This document shows positions 1 to 8,377 of a stretch of 64,000 nt of DNA, piece after piece. The stretch is from contig ONKO01000008.1 in NCBI GenBank assembly GCA_900318445.1, positions 1 through 64,000 of the forward strand, written 5' to 3'. The notes beneath the pieces are model-generated. The model ran no database searches. It had not been told where the DNA came from and saw nothing but the letters and a program-made list of their open reading frames with translations. A program made the position numbers and the translations under genes. How positions within the stretch are numbered: position 1 is the stretch's first letter; every line of letters begins with the position of its first letter. The stretch is from an uncultured Bacteroidales bacterium (GTDB lineage Bacteria > Bacteroidota > Bacteroidia > Bacteroidales > UBA932).

Positions 1-80
<80 letters not shown>

Positions 81-153
81 TGGAGCAAGTTCTCTGACGC
101 GACGCTTCGTATGTTTAGTGCAAGGTTGCACTTTTAGTCTTTCATTATTATAT

Positions 154-230
154 AGGCTCTTAGCTCAGTTGGTTAGAGCGCTACACTGATAATGTAGAGG
201 TCGGCAGTTCAACTCTGCCAGGGCCTACCA
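154..230 (+). tRNA. tRNA-Ile (anticodon GAT)
   Basis: The cloverleaf folds cleanly. The acceptor arm 154-160 pairs with 220-226, the D arm is GCTC/GAGC, the anticodon stem is CTACA/TGTAG with loop CTGATAA giving GAT at 188-190, and the T arm is GGCAG/CTGCC. CCA is encoded at 228-230. It sits about 70 nt after the 16S end, the usual place for tRNA-Ile in an rrn operon. Confidence 0.95.
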
Positions 231-260
231 AAAAAGCCGGCTACCAGACCGGCTTTTTTT
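231..260 (+). terminator. Terminator-like hairpin between tRNA-Ile and tRNA-Ala
   Basis: AAAAAGCCGG (231-240) pairs with CCGGCTTTTT (249-258) around an 8-nt loop, followed by more T. This is a textbook intrinsic terminator and begins one base after the CCA of tRNA-Ile. It is an odd place for one, because tRNA-Ala starts only 8 nt later with no room for its own promoter. Partial read-through or an antitermination system is implied. Confidence 0.75.
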
Positions 261-267
261 ATTCCCC

Positions 268-340
268 GGGGGTATAGCTCAGCTGGTAGAGCATATGCTT
301 TGCAAGCATAGGGTCGCCGGTTCGAATCCGACTACCTCCA
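268..340 (+). tRNA. tRNA-Ala (anticodon TGC)
   Basis: The acceptor stem GGGGGTA (268-274) pairs with TACCTCC (333-339). The anticodon stem TATGC/GCATA holds loop TTTGCAA with TGC at 301-303. The T arm is GCCGG/CCGAC and carries TTCGAAT. CCA is not encoded. tRNA-Ala(TGC) next to tRNA-Ile(GAT) is the standard rrn spacer pair, which makes the missing 23S gene downstream notable. Confidence 0.95.
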
Positions 341-348
341 CAGAAATA

Positions 349-381
349 AACCGCTTCTGAATTTCTTCAGAGGCGGTTTTA
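349..381 (+). terminator. Intrinsic terminator after tRNA-Ala
   Basis: AACCGCTTCTGA (349-360) pairs with TCAGAGGCGGTT (367-378), with one G-T pair and a 6-nt loop, and is followed by TT. It lies 8 nt after tRNA-Ala and indicates that the 16S-tRNA transcript ends here rather than continuing into a 23S gene. The flanking A and T runs could also let it serve the convergent GH92 gene. Confidence 0.75.
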
Positions 382-431
382 CTGTTTATTCCGGGGCTGA
401 CGGTGCAAGTTCCATCACACCACAGCTCCCC

Positions 432-2546
432 CTACTTCCTGAACTCCAGCTTTGCGCCTTCTTTCAGGGCCTGGATGTCCACGAAACGGGCGTCCAGGCG
501 CTTGCCATTGAGGCGGATGTCATTGTAAACCGGACCGGCGCCCTCTGCCGTGATGGTGAGCGTCTTGCCGCCGGGCATCGTTACCTCTGCATGCGGGAAG
601 AGCGGCGTACCAACGGCGTACTCGCCGCTGGCCGGGCACACGGGATAAAAGCCCAGGGCCGAGAAGATATACCAGGCCGATGTCTGCCCGTTGTCCTCGT
701 CCCCGCAGTAACCGTCCGGCGTGGCGCTGTAGAGGCGCTCCATGGTTTCCCGGATGTGCTGCTGGCCTTTCCAGGGCTCGGAGGTCCAGTCGTACAGATA
801 CAGCATGTGCTGGGCGGGCTGGTTGCCGTGGGCGTAGTTGCCCATGTTGGCCACCTGCATTTCGGTAATCTCGTGGATGCGCACGCCATAGTAGCTGTCG
901 TCGTAGATGGGCGGGACAATGAACACGGAGTCCAGCATCTCGGTAAAGGAGGCGTCTCCTCCCATGGCCTCCCTGAGGCCGGGGACATCATGGAATACGC
1001 TCCAGGTATAATGCCAGGCATTCCCTTCGGTAAAGGCGTCTCCCCACTTGTAGGGGCTGAAGGGCTCCTGGAAGGTGCCGTCGGCATTGCGGCCTCTCAT
1101 GAGGCGGCTCTCCTTGTCAAAGACGTTGCGCCAGTTGCCGGAGCGTTTCTGGTAAAGGTCAATCTCTTCCTGCGGGCGGCCCAGAAGCTGTGCCAGACGG
1201 GCAATGCACCAGTCGTCGTAGGCATACTCCAGCGTACGGGCCACGTTCTCCCGGATACCCACGTTGTAGGGAATGTACCCCAGCGTATTGTAGTACTCGT
1301 GTCCCTTCCGGCCCGACGACCCCACCGTGGGGTGCACGTTCTCCGTTCCGTGGACAATGGCCTTGTACAGCACTTCCAGGTCTTCGCGGGAAGTGATGCC
1401 CTGCAGGGCGGCATCGGCCACCACAGAGGCCGAGTTGTTGCCCACCATGCAGTCGCGGTGACCGGGGGAGGACCACTCGGGCAGGAAGTCGTTCTCACGG
1501 GCGATATTGGCAAGGCCGGCCTGAATCTCCGCATTCACCTCGGGGTAAACCAGGTTCAGGAGCGGGAACAGGGCGCGGAACGTATCCCAGAAGCCGGTGT
1601 CCCCGTACATGTAGCCGGGTTCCACTTTCCCGTTATAGGGGCTGTAGTGGACGGGTTTTCCGTCTTCTCCAATCTCATAAAGCTTCCGGGGGAAAAGCGT
1701 GCTGCGGTACAGACAGGAGTAAAAAGTGCGAAGCTCGTCGTCGGTGCCGCCCTGGACGCGGATGCGGCCCAGGACGTCGTCCCAGCGCTGCTGCGCCGCT
1801 GCGCACACCTCGTCAAAGCTGCGGCCTTCCACTTCTTTCAGGTTCAGAAGGGCCTGCTCTGGGGAAATGAAGGAGGAGGCGACGCGGAGGGTGACTACCT
1901 GCCCGCGCCGGGTGGCGAACGTTTCACCCATGGGGACATCGGCCTCAATCACAAAGTAGTTGCGGAAGCCTTCCGGCACACCGCCGCGGTTGAAAACCGA
2001 GTAGCCTGTGGCTGTGTTGCCCTCAAACGCTACGAACCCGCCTTCCAGCGGATTCACTGTCATGCCGGAGTGGCTGTTCTCCGGATAAGTGAAGCGAAGG
2101 ACCGCGGCGCGCTCGGTGGGCGTGATTTCCACCTTGACGTCGTAGTCGGCCAGATATACGCTGTAATAGTAGGGGCGTGCTTCCTCGCTTTTGTGCGAGA
2201 ACCAGCTCACGGGTTTTCCGCCGTTAAGCGCCCCGGTGTAGGGCATGATGGAGAAAGCGCCGTAGTCCCCGATCCAGGGGGAAGGCTGGTGCGTCTGCTT
2301 GAAGCCGCTGATGGTTTTTTTCTCGTACTGGTAGGCCCAGCCGTCGTCTTCCCGCTGGGCCGTCACCGGCGTCCAGAAGTTCATTCCCCAGGGAACGGCA
2401 ATGGCAGGATAAGTGTTGCCGGTAGAGAACGAGTAGTCTGACTGGGTGCCCACCAGGGTGGAGACATAAGTGGAAGGATGCTCCGGTGAGGAGGGGTTAC
2501 CGCAGGCAGTAAGCAGCGCAAGAAGAAGGGGAAATACACGTTTCAT
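432..2546 (-). CDS. GH92 family alpha-mannosidase, lipoprotein
   Basis: A 704-aa glycoside hydrolase of family 92 (exo-acting, calcium-dependent, mostly alpha-1,2-mannosidases of N-glycans or yeast mannan). The N-terminus is a lipoprotein signal with lipobox LTAC, lipidated Cys at 15, so it is probably anchored facing the periplasm or cell surface. GH92 hallmarks are visible in order: TGNTYPAIAVPWGM near 43, MYGDTGFWDTFRALFP near 310, GHRDCMVGNNSASVVADA near 365, EGNAWHYTW near 510 and the DEDNGQTSAW catalytic stretch near 614. The length is slightly below the usual ~750. It is a monocistronic gene convergent with the rRNA/tRNA transcript, with no SusCD pair next to it. The exact linkage specificity cannot be read from sequence. 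Confidence 0.92.
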   Translation of the reverse strand: MKRVFPLLLALLTACGNPSSPEHPSTYVSTLVGTQSDYSFSTGNTYPAIAVPWGMNFWTPVTAQREDDGWAYQYEKKTISGFKQTHQPSPWIGDYGAFSIMPYTGALNGGKPVSWFSHKSEEARPYYYSVYLADYDVKVEITPTERAAVLRFTYPENSHSGMTVNPLEGGFVAFEGNTATGYSVFNRGGVPEGFRNYFVIEADVPMGETFATRRGQVVTLRVASSFISPEQALLNLKEVEGRSFDEVCAAAQQRWDDVLGRIRVQGGTDDELRTFYSCLYRSTLFPRKLYEIGEDGKPVHYSPYNGKVEPGYMYGDTGFWDTFRALFPLLNLVYPEVNAEIQAGLANIARENDFLPEWSSPGHRDCMVGNNSASVVADAALQGITSREDLEVLYKAIVHGTENVHPTVGSSGRKGHEYYNTLGYIPYNVGIRENVARTLEYAYDDWCIARLAQLLGRPQEEIDLYQKRSGNWRNVFDKESRLMRGRNADGTFQEPFSPYKWGDAFTEGNAWHYTWSVFHDVPGLREAMGGDASFTEMLDSVFIVPPIYDDSYYGVRIHEITEMQVANMGNYAHGNQPAQHMLYLYDWTSEPWKGQQHIRETMERLYSATPDGYCGDEDNGQTSAWYIFSALGFYPVCPASGEYAVGTPLFPHAEVTMPGGKTLTITAEGAGPVYNDIRLNGKRLDARFVDIQALKEGAKLEFRK

Positions 2547-2636
2547 TTGTCCTAAAATTTTCCAGTTTGTAAAGATACGACTTTTTTATGTGAAATATAA
2601 TTTATTGTAACTAGCTCTCATTATAAAAAAATTGTT

Positions 2637-2644
2637 TATATTTG
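2637..2644 (+). promoter_or_regulatory. -7 promoter box for the bactofilin operon
   Basis: TATATTTG matches the Bacteroidota -7 consensus TAnnTTTG and lies 32 nt before the first bactofilin start codon. No clear TTTG -33 element is present at the expected ~20-nt spacing, so support is moderate. Confidence 0.5.
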
Positions 2645-2676
2645 TCGTGCTGATGTAGCAAATAAAAACACTAACC

Positions 2677-3102
2677 ATGGATAACACGAACTTAAACGAC
2701 GTAAACCGCATTGCTTCGGGTACCGTCTTCAAAGGTGAACTAACTTCGAACAACGATATTCGTATTGACGGCACTTTCGACGGCCATCTGGAGTCCAAGG
2801 GACGCCTGGTGGTTGGCGAGGCTGCAGTGGTCAACGGGGATATTATCTGCACAAACGTAGACTTCAGCGGCACCATGAAAGAGGGCACTTTCTTCGTGAA
2901 AGACACGCTGTCCCTCAAAACCGGCTGCTCGGTGAACGGCACGCTTCGTTTCAAGCGCCTGCAAGTGGAGCTGGACGCCAAGATCAACGGCACGTGCCAG
3001 GTAATTAATGAGAAGGATGAGGCTCGGCCTGCCGCTCCTCAGGATAAGGCCCAGCCTGTCAATAAACCCGCAGAGCACAATGGGACTGTTGAGAAAAAGT
3101 AA
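2677..3102 (+). CDS. Bactofilin family protein (first of a tandem pair)
   Basis: A 141-aa bactofilin (formerly DUF583), a cytoskeletal beta-helix that polymerises without nucleotide and often positions cell-wall or envelope machinery. The core covers about residues 10-110 and shows the repeating pattern of short strands and glycines: SGTVFKGEL, DIRIDGTFDGHL, GRLVVGEAA, VNGDI, GTFFVKDTLSL, NGTLRF. The C-terminal ~25 residues are charged and proline-rich, as usual for the flexible tail. The next bactofilin overlaps its 3' end by 23 nt, so the two are translationally linked and may co-assemble. Confidence 0.9.
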   Translation: MDNTNLNDVNRIASGTVFKGELTSNNDIRIDGTFDGHLESKGRLVVGEAAVVNGDIICTNVDFSGTMKEGTFFVKDTLSLKTGCSVNGTLRFKRLQVELDAKINGTCQVINEKDEARPAAPQDKAQPVNKPAEHNGTVEKK

Positions 3103-3580
3103 CCACGAAGAACCCGTCGTCCCTCAGAAGGAGACCTCCCGGGTTGTATCAACACCTGTAGAACCTACCATCCCTATTATCCGAAAAAACGCTATGGCAA
3201 ACAATATCAACGAAATCAACCGCATCGCGGCCGATACCAAATTCACCGGAGACCTGGCTACCCGTACCGACATCCGCATTGACGGCACCTTCGAGGGCCG
3301 CCTGTTCTGCGACGCCAGGGTGGTCGTGGGAGAGAAAGCCATCATCAAAGGAGACATCTTCTGCACCTTCATCGACTTCAACGGAACCATGCTGGGCGGC
3401 AACTTCTATGTGAAGGACACCCTGTCGCTCAAGGCCGGCTGCTCCGTTCAGGGAGACCTTTATTTCCAGAAATTCCAGGTAGAACTGGACGCCAAGTATG
3501 CCGGTAAATGCCAGATGATCGGAGAAGCCGAATTCAACAAAGTCTCCGCTCCCGTTGCGGCCATGCTCCAGAAAGCCTGA
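3080..3580 (+). CDS. Bactofilin family protein (second of a tandem pair)
   Basis: A 166-aa paralogue of the preceding bactofilin: IDGTFEGRL, VVVGEKAIIKGDI, FYVKDTLSLKAGCSV and FQVELDAKYAGKC align closely with its neighbour. I chose the ATG at 3080, inside the end of gene one, because it gives a plausible hydrophilic ~38-residue N-terminal tail. An in-frame ATG at 3194 (MANNINEINRIA) would start directly at the conserved core and is the main alternative; the longer reading from 3008 adds only out-of-character sequence. Its TGA overlaps the ATG of the following CBM9-like gene, so three genes form an operon. Confidence 0.85.
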   Translation: MGLLRKSNHEEPVVPQKETSRVVSTPVEPTIPIIRKNAMANNINEINRIAADTKFTGDLATRTDIRIDGTFEGRLFCDARVVVGEKAIIKGDIFCTFIDFNGTMLGGNFYVKDTLSLKAGCSVQGDLYFQKFQVELDAKYAGKCQMIGEAEFNKVSAPVAAMLQKA

Positions 3581-4218
3581 TGCAACCGGAAAAGAAACTG
3601 CAAGTTCCCTTGCTCAGAGAGGCTGCCGAGGTTGAAACCTTCGGTCAGCCTTTTTCTGTGGACTGCGTCAACTGGCCGGCCGATTTCCCCTTCGCGCCGT
3701 CCTGCGCGGGACACATCGGCCACACGTCCGACGCCCTTGTCGTGAATTTCCGGGTGTCCGGCCCGGACCTTCGTGCGGTGAATCTCTCCGACGACGGCCG
3801 GTCCTGGGAAGACAGCGCCTGCGAGTGCTTCGTGCAGGTGCCAGGGAGCAACGAGTATTATAATTTTGAGGTAAATCCCGCCGGCTTCCTCGTGGCGGCG
3901 CACGGCCCCGATGTCCATCACCGCACATCCATCGGCCCGGAAGCGTTCGCCCGCATCCGGCGCATCTGCCGGGTAGAGGGCATCGGCCCCATCACCAAGC
4001 CCATCGAGTTTCGGGGCGGGTGCTGGAAGTGGAGCGTCACCCTCGTTATTCCGTGGGATATCATCGGCCTGAATGCCGCGCCCGGCGTGCTTTACGGGAA
4101 CTTCTACAAGTGTGGGGACAAGACGGCCCATCCGCATTTCCTGTCCTGGGCTCCCATTGCTTCGCCGGCGCCCAATTTCCACCTCCCGGAATTTTTCGGG
4201 GAACTTGATTTTATTTAA
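3580..4218 (+). CDS. CBM9-like carbohydrate-binding protein
   Basis: A 212-aa protein resembling the Bacteroidota CBM9-like/DOMON-type beta-sandwich proteins. Recognisable segments are LVVNFRVSG, the SWEDSACECFVQ stretch typical of CBM9-like domains, YYNFEVNPAG, WSVTLVIPWDIIG and GNFYKCGDKTAHPHFLSW. There is no signal peptide in this reading frame, so location is uncertain; such proteins are usually annotated only by this domain. The start ATG at 3580 overlaps the bactofilin stop (TGATG). The ORF is open upstream to 3508, but that part lies inside the bactofilin gene. The 3' end overlaps the convergent nitroreductase by 8 nt. Confidence 0.78.
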   Translation: MQPEKKLQVPLLREAAEVETFGQPFSVDCVNWPADFPFAPSCAGHIGHTSDALVVNFRVSGPDLRAVNLSDDGRSWEDSACECFVQVPGSNEYYNFEVNPAGFLVAAHGPDVHHRTSIGPEAFARIRRICRVEGIGPITKPIEFRGGCWKWSVTLVIPWDIIGLNAAPGVLYGNFYKCGDKTAHPHFLSWAPIASPAPNFHLPEFFGELDFI

Positions 4219-4843
4219 GGAGAAGGTCTTCCACGCCCAGTTTGGGCACAAAGTGACCGCCGTCCTTTCTGTAATAGTCCAGCGAATCACCGGCCTTTGC
4301 GGGAATCAGAAACACCTGCTCGGCCGGTTTTCCTATGCCCAGAAGGGCCAGGGGCTTTAGCGGAAGGCCCAGCGCTTCCTGCACGGCCGAAGGGTCAAAA
4401 TTGAGGATAAAGATGCCGCCAAGACCCATCTCCACCGCTTTGAGAAGGATACTCTGCGCGGCAATCCCGAGGTCAATCTCCACCGCCTTGCTTTCCGGGA
4501 CGGTGGAGCAGATGGCGATATAGGCCGATGGTTCCTCGCCGGTGTGCGGCAGGTGCTCCGCGGGCAGGGCGGCACCCAGTTTTACAAGCGGATGCACTTT
4601 CGCGGCTTCGTCTCCCGTAACGGGCCGGAAGCGAAGGGGCTGGGCATTCATGCCGGAGGCGACCCAGGGGACCACCTCCAGCATTTTCTTAATGTCTTCT
4701 TCCGTTACCTTGCGGCTGCCGTCGTAGCCTCTGTAGCTGCGGTTTCGCTTGAGAAGGGAATCCAGCGAGGGATGGGGCCGCACCACTTTGGGACGGCGCT
4801 CGGCCAGCTCCTGCTGGCGCTTCTCCAGGTAATTGTCGGCCAT
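4211..4843 (-). CDS. Nitroreductase family protein
   Basis: A 210-aa flavin (FMN) oxidoreductase of the nitroreductase superfamily. Supporting motifs: RNRSYRGYDGSRKVTEEDI near 33 (the SxR signature that starts these domains), PWVASGMNAQPLRF near 60 (FMN-phosphate contact region), IDLGIAAQSILLKAVEMGLGG near 122, and a C-terminal GIGKPAE segment. The physiological substrate cannot be predicted; NAD(P)H-dependent reduction of quinones or nitro compounds is known for the family. It is the last gene of a minus-strand operon, 3 nt after the aldehyde dehydrogenase, suggesting a shared redox or detoxification task. Confidence 0.88.
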   Translation of the reverse strand: MADNYLEKRQQELAERRPKVVRPHPSLDSLLKRNRSYRGYDGSRKVTEEDIKKMLEVVPWVASGMNAQPLRFRPVTGDEAAKVHPLVKLGAALPAEHLPHTGEEPSAYIAICSTVPESKAVEIDLGIAAQSILLKAVEMGLGGIFILNFDPSAVQEALGLPLKPLALLGIGKPAEQVFLIPAKAGDSLDYYRKDGGHFVPKLGVEDLLLK

Positions 4844-4846
4844 AAA

Positions 4847-6232
4847 TCAGTCGGCGCTCAGCATGAGCATCTTTTTGATGATGCCAAACAGCTTGTAAGG
4901 CATGTAACGGAACTTGAGGTCTATCCAGGTGGGCGTTTTCACGACGGCGCGCTCGTGGCTGAATGCGAGGAAGCTGCGCTCGCTGTGGTAGCTGCCCATA
5001 CCGGAGTTGCCCACGCCGCCAAAGGGAATGTTGCTGTTGGCGATGTGCATGATGGTGTCGTTGATGCAGGCGCCGCCCGAGGTGGTTTTCGCAATCATAT
5101 CCCAGGCATCGGCGCTCTTCCCGAAGTAGTAGAAGGCGAGGGGCTTTTCGCGTCCGCTCACAAACTTCACCACTTCCTCGCGGTCCTCGAAGGTCATGAC
5201 CGGGAAGATGGGGCCGAAGATTTCTTCCTGCATCACGGGGGCGTCGGGGGAGACGTTGTCCAGGAGGGTGGGCTCTATCCAGAGCTTGCTCTTGTCGTGG
5301 CGGCCGCCCACATCGGCCAGATAGCTCTCCAGGCGGTCGAAGGCCGATTCTTTCACAATGTGCACAAACTTGTCCGAGTGTTCGGTGCCGCCGGGGTACA
5401 GGCCGGCAAGTTCTTCCTGGAAAGCCTTGACAAAGGCATCTTTGATGTCCTTATGCAGGAAAAGGTAGTCCGGGGCGATGCAGGTTTGTCCGCTGTTGAG
5501 GCACTTGCCCCAGGCGATGCGGCGGGCAGCCAGCTTGAAATTGGCGTCCTTGTCCACAATGCACGGGCTCTTGCCGCCCAGCTCCAGCACCATGGGCGTG
5601 AGGTACTTGGCCTGCGCCTCCATGGCAATGCGTCCGAGCGAAGGGCTTCCGGTGAGGAAGACGAGGTCGTAGCGGTGCTTGAAGAGCTCTCCGTTCACCA
5701 CGCGGTTGCCCTGCACCACGGCTACGTACTCTTCGGGGAAGGTATCGGCAATCATCTCCTCGATGACCTTGGACACGTGCGGAACGTAGGGGGAAGGCTT
5801 GAGGATGGCGGTGCAGCCGGCGGCGATAGCGCCCACAAGGGGGTTCAGGAGCAGCTGCACGGGGTAGTTCCACGGGCTCACGATAAGGGTGCAGCCCAGC
5901 GGCTCCCTCACAATGTAGCTGGCCGATGGCAGCACGGTAAGGGGCGTCGCCTTGCGCCGGCGTTTTGCCCAGCGGGGAAGCTTGCGGATGGCTTCGCCGA
6001 TTTCTCCGTACACCAGGCCGATCTCCGTGATGAAGGCTTCTTCGTAGCTCTTGTGGAGGTCTTTCCACAAGGCTTCACAGAGGGCGGGTTCCCATTTGCC
6101 CAGGCCCTTGTTGAATGCCTTGAGCTGCGCCTTGCGCCATTTGAGGTCCCGGGTGGTGCCGGTGGCGTAGAAGGCGCGCTGTTTTTGAACGAGCTCCTGA
6201 ATGCGCTCGGGGGTGGTGTTTTCGAGGGTCAT
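4847..6232 (-). CDS. NAD(P)-dependent aldehyde dehydrogenase (ALDH3-like)
   Basis: A 461-aa aldehyde dehydrogenase that oxidises aldehydes to acids. The short length and sequence pattern match the ALDH3 branch rather than the ~490-aa classes. Visible: the cofactor-binding segment IVSPWNYPVQLLLNPLVGA near 112, LELGGKSPCIVD near 213 with the general-base Glu, and LNSGQTCIAPDY near 243 with the catalytic Cys; IFGPIFPV and NSGMGSYH also fit. The hydrophobic C-terminus (KLFGIIKKMLML) resembles membrane-associated fatty-aldehyde dehydrogenases. It sits between an SDR gene and a nitroreductase gene with 3-4 nt gaps, so the three are co-transcribed; oxidation of lipid-derived alcohols and aldehydes is a reasonable inference. 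Confidence 0.92.
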   Translation of the reverse strand: MTLENTTPERIQELVQKQRAFYATGTTRDLKWRKAQLKAFNKGLGKWEPALCEALWKDLHKSYEEAFITEIGLVYGEIGEAIRKLPRWAKRRRKATPLTVLPSASYIVREPLGCTLIVSPWNYPVQLLLNPLVGAIAAGCTAILKPSPYVPHVSKVIEEMIADTFPEEYVAVVQGNRVVNGELFKHRYDLVFLTGSPSLGRIAMEAQAKYLTPMVLELGGKSPCIVDKDANFKLAARRIAWGKCLNSGQTCIAPDYLFLHKDIKDAFVKAFQEELAGLYPGGTEHSDKFVHIVKESAFDRLESYLADVGGRHDKSKLWIEPTLLDNVSPDAPVMQEEIFGPIFPVMTFEDREEVVKFVSGREKPLAFYYFGKSADAWDMIAKTTSGGACINDTIMHIANSNIPFGGVGNSGMGSYHSERSFLAFSHERAVVKTPTWIDLKFRYMPYKLFGIIKKMLMLSAD

Positions 6233-6236
6233 ACTG

Positions 6237-7043
6237 TTATTTCTTTCTTCCGGTGAAGTGATCCATTACGGTGTACAGGCCGCAGAGGTCTCCGAACGCC
6301 CAGTTGAACAGGCGGTAGGGGAAGATGCCCTGCATGAGGCGGATAAAGTGCGAGCTGAACGGAATGCCGCGGTAGCCCACGTTGTGCTGGATGGCCCAGA
6401 TGGTTTTGCGGGCCACGGTCTCCGGCTTCTGGATCTTGAAGAAGGAGTGGATGCCGTCGAACATGCCTGTGTTGATGAAATAGGGCGCGATGGTGGTTAC
6501 CTTCACGGGGCTCTTCTCGCGGCTCAGCTCAATGCGCAGGCTTTCGCTCCAGCCGATGGCCGCCCACTTGGATGCCGCGTAGAGCGACATCTTGGGCAGG
6601 GCCAGCATGCCGGCCGATGACGTTACGTTGCAGATGTGGCCCACGCCGCGCTCCATCATGAGGGGCAGGTAGCGGCGGGTGAGGTACATGGCACCCTTGG
6701 TGTTGATGTCGATGGTGCGGTCGATGTCGGCGTCGGTCTGCTGGGCAAATACCTTGTTGTTGGTGATGATGCCGGCATTGTTGATGAGGATGTCCACGTC
6801 TCCACAGCCAATCCGGGTGGCCTCGAAGGCGGCGTCTACAGACTCGGCGCTGGAGATATCGGCCTTATAGCCGTGCACGTGCCCGACGGCGGAGAGCTCC
6901 GCTACGGTTGCAGCGATGGCGCTTTCGTTGATATCCCAGATGATGACTTGCTTTGCGCCTTTTTCCAGGCAACGGCGGGCCATGATTTTTCCAATTCCGG
7001 AGCATGCTCCGGTAATGAGGACGGATTTTCCTTGAATCTTCAT
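6237..7043 (-). CDS. Short-chain dehydrogenase/reductase (SDR)
   Basis: A 268-aa classical SDR with an N-terminal Rossmann fold. The cofactor motif TGACSGIGK lies at ~11-19, NNAG near 88, and the catalytic YxxxK (YAASK) near 154 with an upstream Ser in NVTSSAG. The acidic residue in IIWDIN after strand two suggests NAD preference. The overall pattern resembles retinol/hydroxysteroid dehydrogenase-like SDRs, with a hydrophobic stretch near residue 235. It is the first gene of the minus-strand operon followed by aldehyde dehydrogenase and nitroreductase; alcohol-to-aldehyde followed by aldehyde-to-acid oxidation is a natural reading. Confidence 0.9.
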   Translation of the reverse strand: MKIQGKSVLITGACSGIGKIMARRCLEKGAKQVIIWDINESAIAATVAELSAVGHVHGYKADISSAESVDAAFEATRIGCGDVDILINNAGIITNNKVFAQQTDADIDRTIDINTKGAMYLTRRYLPLMMERGVGHICNVTSSAGMLALPKMSLYAASKWAAIGWSESLRIELSREKSPVKVTTIAPYFINTGMFDGIHSFFKIQKPETVARKTIWAIQHNVGYRGIPFSSHFIRLMQGIFPYRLFNWAFGDLCGLYTVMDHFTGRKK

Positions 7044-7085
7044 ATTACACTACTAGGTTTTCAGGTTTTAGCGGACACAAAGATA

Positions 7086-7117
7086 CAAAAAAAATCCAGG
7101 TTTGAAACCTGGATTCT
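7086..7117 (-). terminator. Intrinsic terminator after tRNA-Leu
   Basis: Reading the minus strand, AATCCAGGTTT pairs with AAACCTGGATT around a very short loop and is followed by a run of T. It lies directly downstream of tRNA-Leu(GAG) and upstream of the SDR gene, so the tRNA is a separate transcript. Confidence 0.75.
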
Positions 7118-7118
7118 G

Positions 7119-7201
7119 TGCGGATGAGAAGAGTCGAACTTCCACGGGCTAATGCCCACCACCCCCTCAAAGTGGCGTGTCTACCATTTCACCACATCCG
7201 C
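7119..7201 (-). tRNA. tRNA-Leu (anticodon GAG)
   Basis: On the minus strand the sequence starts GCGGATGTGGTGAAATGG and ends CATCCGCA. The anticodon stem CCACT/GGTGG holds loop TTGAGGG, giving GAG. A long variable arm (about TGGGCATTAGCCCGT) marks it as a class II tRNA, and the T loop GTTCGACTC is intact. Length is 83 nt; CCA is not encoded. Confidence 0.93.
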
Positions 7202-7282
7202 GATTGGGATTGCAAAGATAGGAAGCATTTTTGAATTCCACAAATTTTTTGTGAGAAATTTTAAAACTCCAAATATAATTAG

Positions 7283-7290
7283 TATCTTTG
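7283..7290 (+). promoter_or_regulatory. -7 promoter box for rpsP-rimM
   Basis: TATCTTTG is a perfect TAnnTTTG match. It is followed by ~52 nt of leader containing CTCCCACGAGTTGGGG before the rpsP ATG, room for a small stem-loop. No clear -33 TTTG is seen at the expected spacing. Confidence 0.55.
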
Positions 7291-7342
7291 CGGGCTCCCA
7301 CGAGTTGGGGCAATACGTTTAACTTATTAATACAGATTCACA

Positions 7343-7891
7343 ATGGCTGTTAAAATCAGACTCCAGCGCCACGGAAAGAAGAATTTCGCATTCTTCCACA
7401 TTGTTGTGGCCGACTCTCGCGCACCGCGCGACGGTAAATTCATCGAGCAGCTTGGCTCCTACAACCCCAACACCAATCCTGCCACCATCGTTCTGGATAG
7501 CGATAAGGCTCTGGCTTGGCTCAAGGTCGGTGCCCAGCCCACGCTCACTGCCCGCCGTCTCCTCTCCTACGAAGGCGTTCTCCTTCGCAAGCACCTCGCA
7601 GAAGGTGTAGCCAAGGGCGCTCTCACCGAGGCTCAGGCCGATGCCAAGTTCGCTGCCTGGAAAGAGGCTCACGACGCTAAGATCGCTGCCAAGAAGGCTG
7701 GCATCAAGAACGACGAGATTGCTAAGGCAAAGGCTGCCAAGGCCGCTGAGACCGAGGTAAACGAGGCTCGTGCCAAGGCTATCGCCGCCAAGAAGGCCGA
7801 GGCTGAGGCTAAGGCTGCTGCAGAGGCTGCCGCCGCTGAAGCTCCCGCCGAGGAAGCCGCAGAAGCTACCGAAGCTCCCGCCGCCGAATAA
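7343..7891 (+). CDS. rpsP: 30S ribosomal protein S16 with long alanine-rich tail
   Basis: Residues 1-~90 are a canonical S16: [37 protein letters not shown] and a C-terminal GAQPT / VLLRKHL region. The protein is 182 aa against about 80-90 in Escherichia coli. The extra ~90 residues are Lys/Ala/Glu-rich, predicted to be helical, and end in a run of A, E and P. Such extensions occur in Bacteroidota S16 proteins; their function is not established. The TAA overlaps the ATG of rimM by one base, which couples ribosomal protein and 16S maturation factor. Confidence 0.95.
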   Translation: MAVKIRLQRHGKKNFAFFHIVVADSRAPRDGKFIEQLGSYNPNTNPATIVLDSDKALAWLKVGAQPTLTARRLLSYEGVLLRKHLAEGVAKGALTEAQADAKFAAWKEAHDAKIAAKKAGIKNDEIAKAKAAKAAETEVNEARAKAIAAKKAEAEAKAAAEAAAAEAPAEEAAEATEAPAAE

Positions 7892-8370
7892 TGCTGCGGA
7901 TTGCTCAGGTACTGAAATCCAACGGAACCCAGGGAGAACTTCTTATCAGTTTCTTTGATGTGGCTCCGGAGGATATCGACCTCCAGGAACCGGTGTTCAT
8001 CGAATTCGATGGACTGCCGGTTCCCTTTTATTTTGAATCTTTTGTGCAGAGGGGTTCGAACCGGGCCCTGGTGCACCTCACGGGTGTCCGCTCCCTGAAG
8101 GACGCCGACGAACTTTCCGGCCAGAATATCTACGCAGACTACTTCGAGGAAGAGTCCGGTGAAGACCTCACCGGCTGGAAGGTTGAGGCCGAAGACGGAT
8201 CGCTTGTCGGCACCGTAACGGATTACGAAGACATTCCCGGCAACACCTGCCTCTGGGTCCAGCGCCCCGACGGCTCCGAGGTCCTGCTCCCTTTCCATGA
8301 AGATCTTGTGGTGGGCCTTGACGAATCATCCACCACCCTCACCCTCCGCATCCCCGACGGGCTGCTATAG
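7891..8370 (+). CDS. rimM: 16S rRNA processing protein RimM
   Basis: A 159-aa RimM, which assists maturation of the 30S head by binding S19. The N-terminal barrel begins LRIAQVLKSNGTQGELLISF (the GxxGE motif shared by the family), and the C-terminal PRC-barrel-like half begins near residue 95 (GWKVEAEDGSLVGTV) and ends PFHEDLVVGLD. Order S16-RimM is conserved in many bacteria. The family usually shows the order rpsP-rimM-trmD; trmD is absent here and an inverted-repeat element follows instead. Confidence 0.92.
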   Translation: MLRIAQVLKSNGTQGELLISFFDVAPEDIDLQEPVFIEFDGLPVPFYFESFVQRGSNRALVHLTGVRSLKDADELSGQNIYADYFEEESGEDLTGWKVEAEDGSLVGTVTDYEDIPGNTCLWVQRPDGSEVLLPFHEDLVVGLDESSTTLTLRIPDGLL

Positions 8371-8377
8371 CCCCTGA

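Noticed and set aside
4544..6256. 570-codon plus-strand frame over the aldehyde dehydrogenase and nitroreductase genes
   Set aside because: It crosses two well-supported minus-strand genes and their boundary, and is composed of shadow-type residues.
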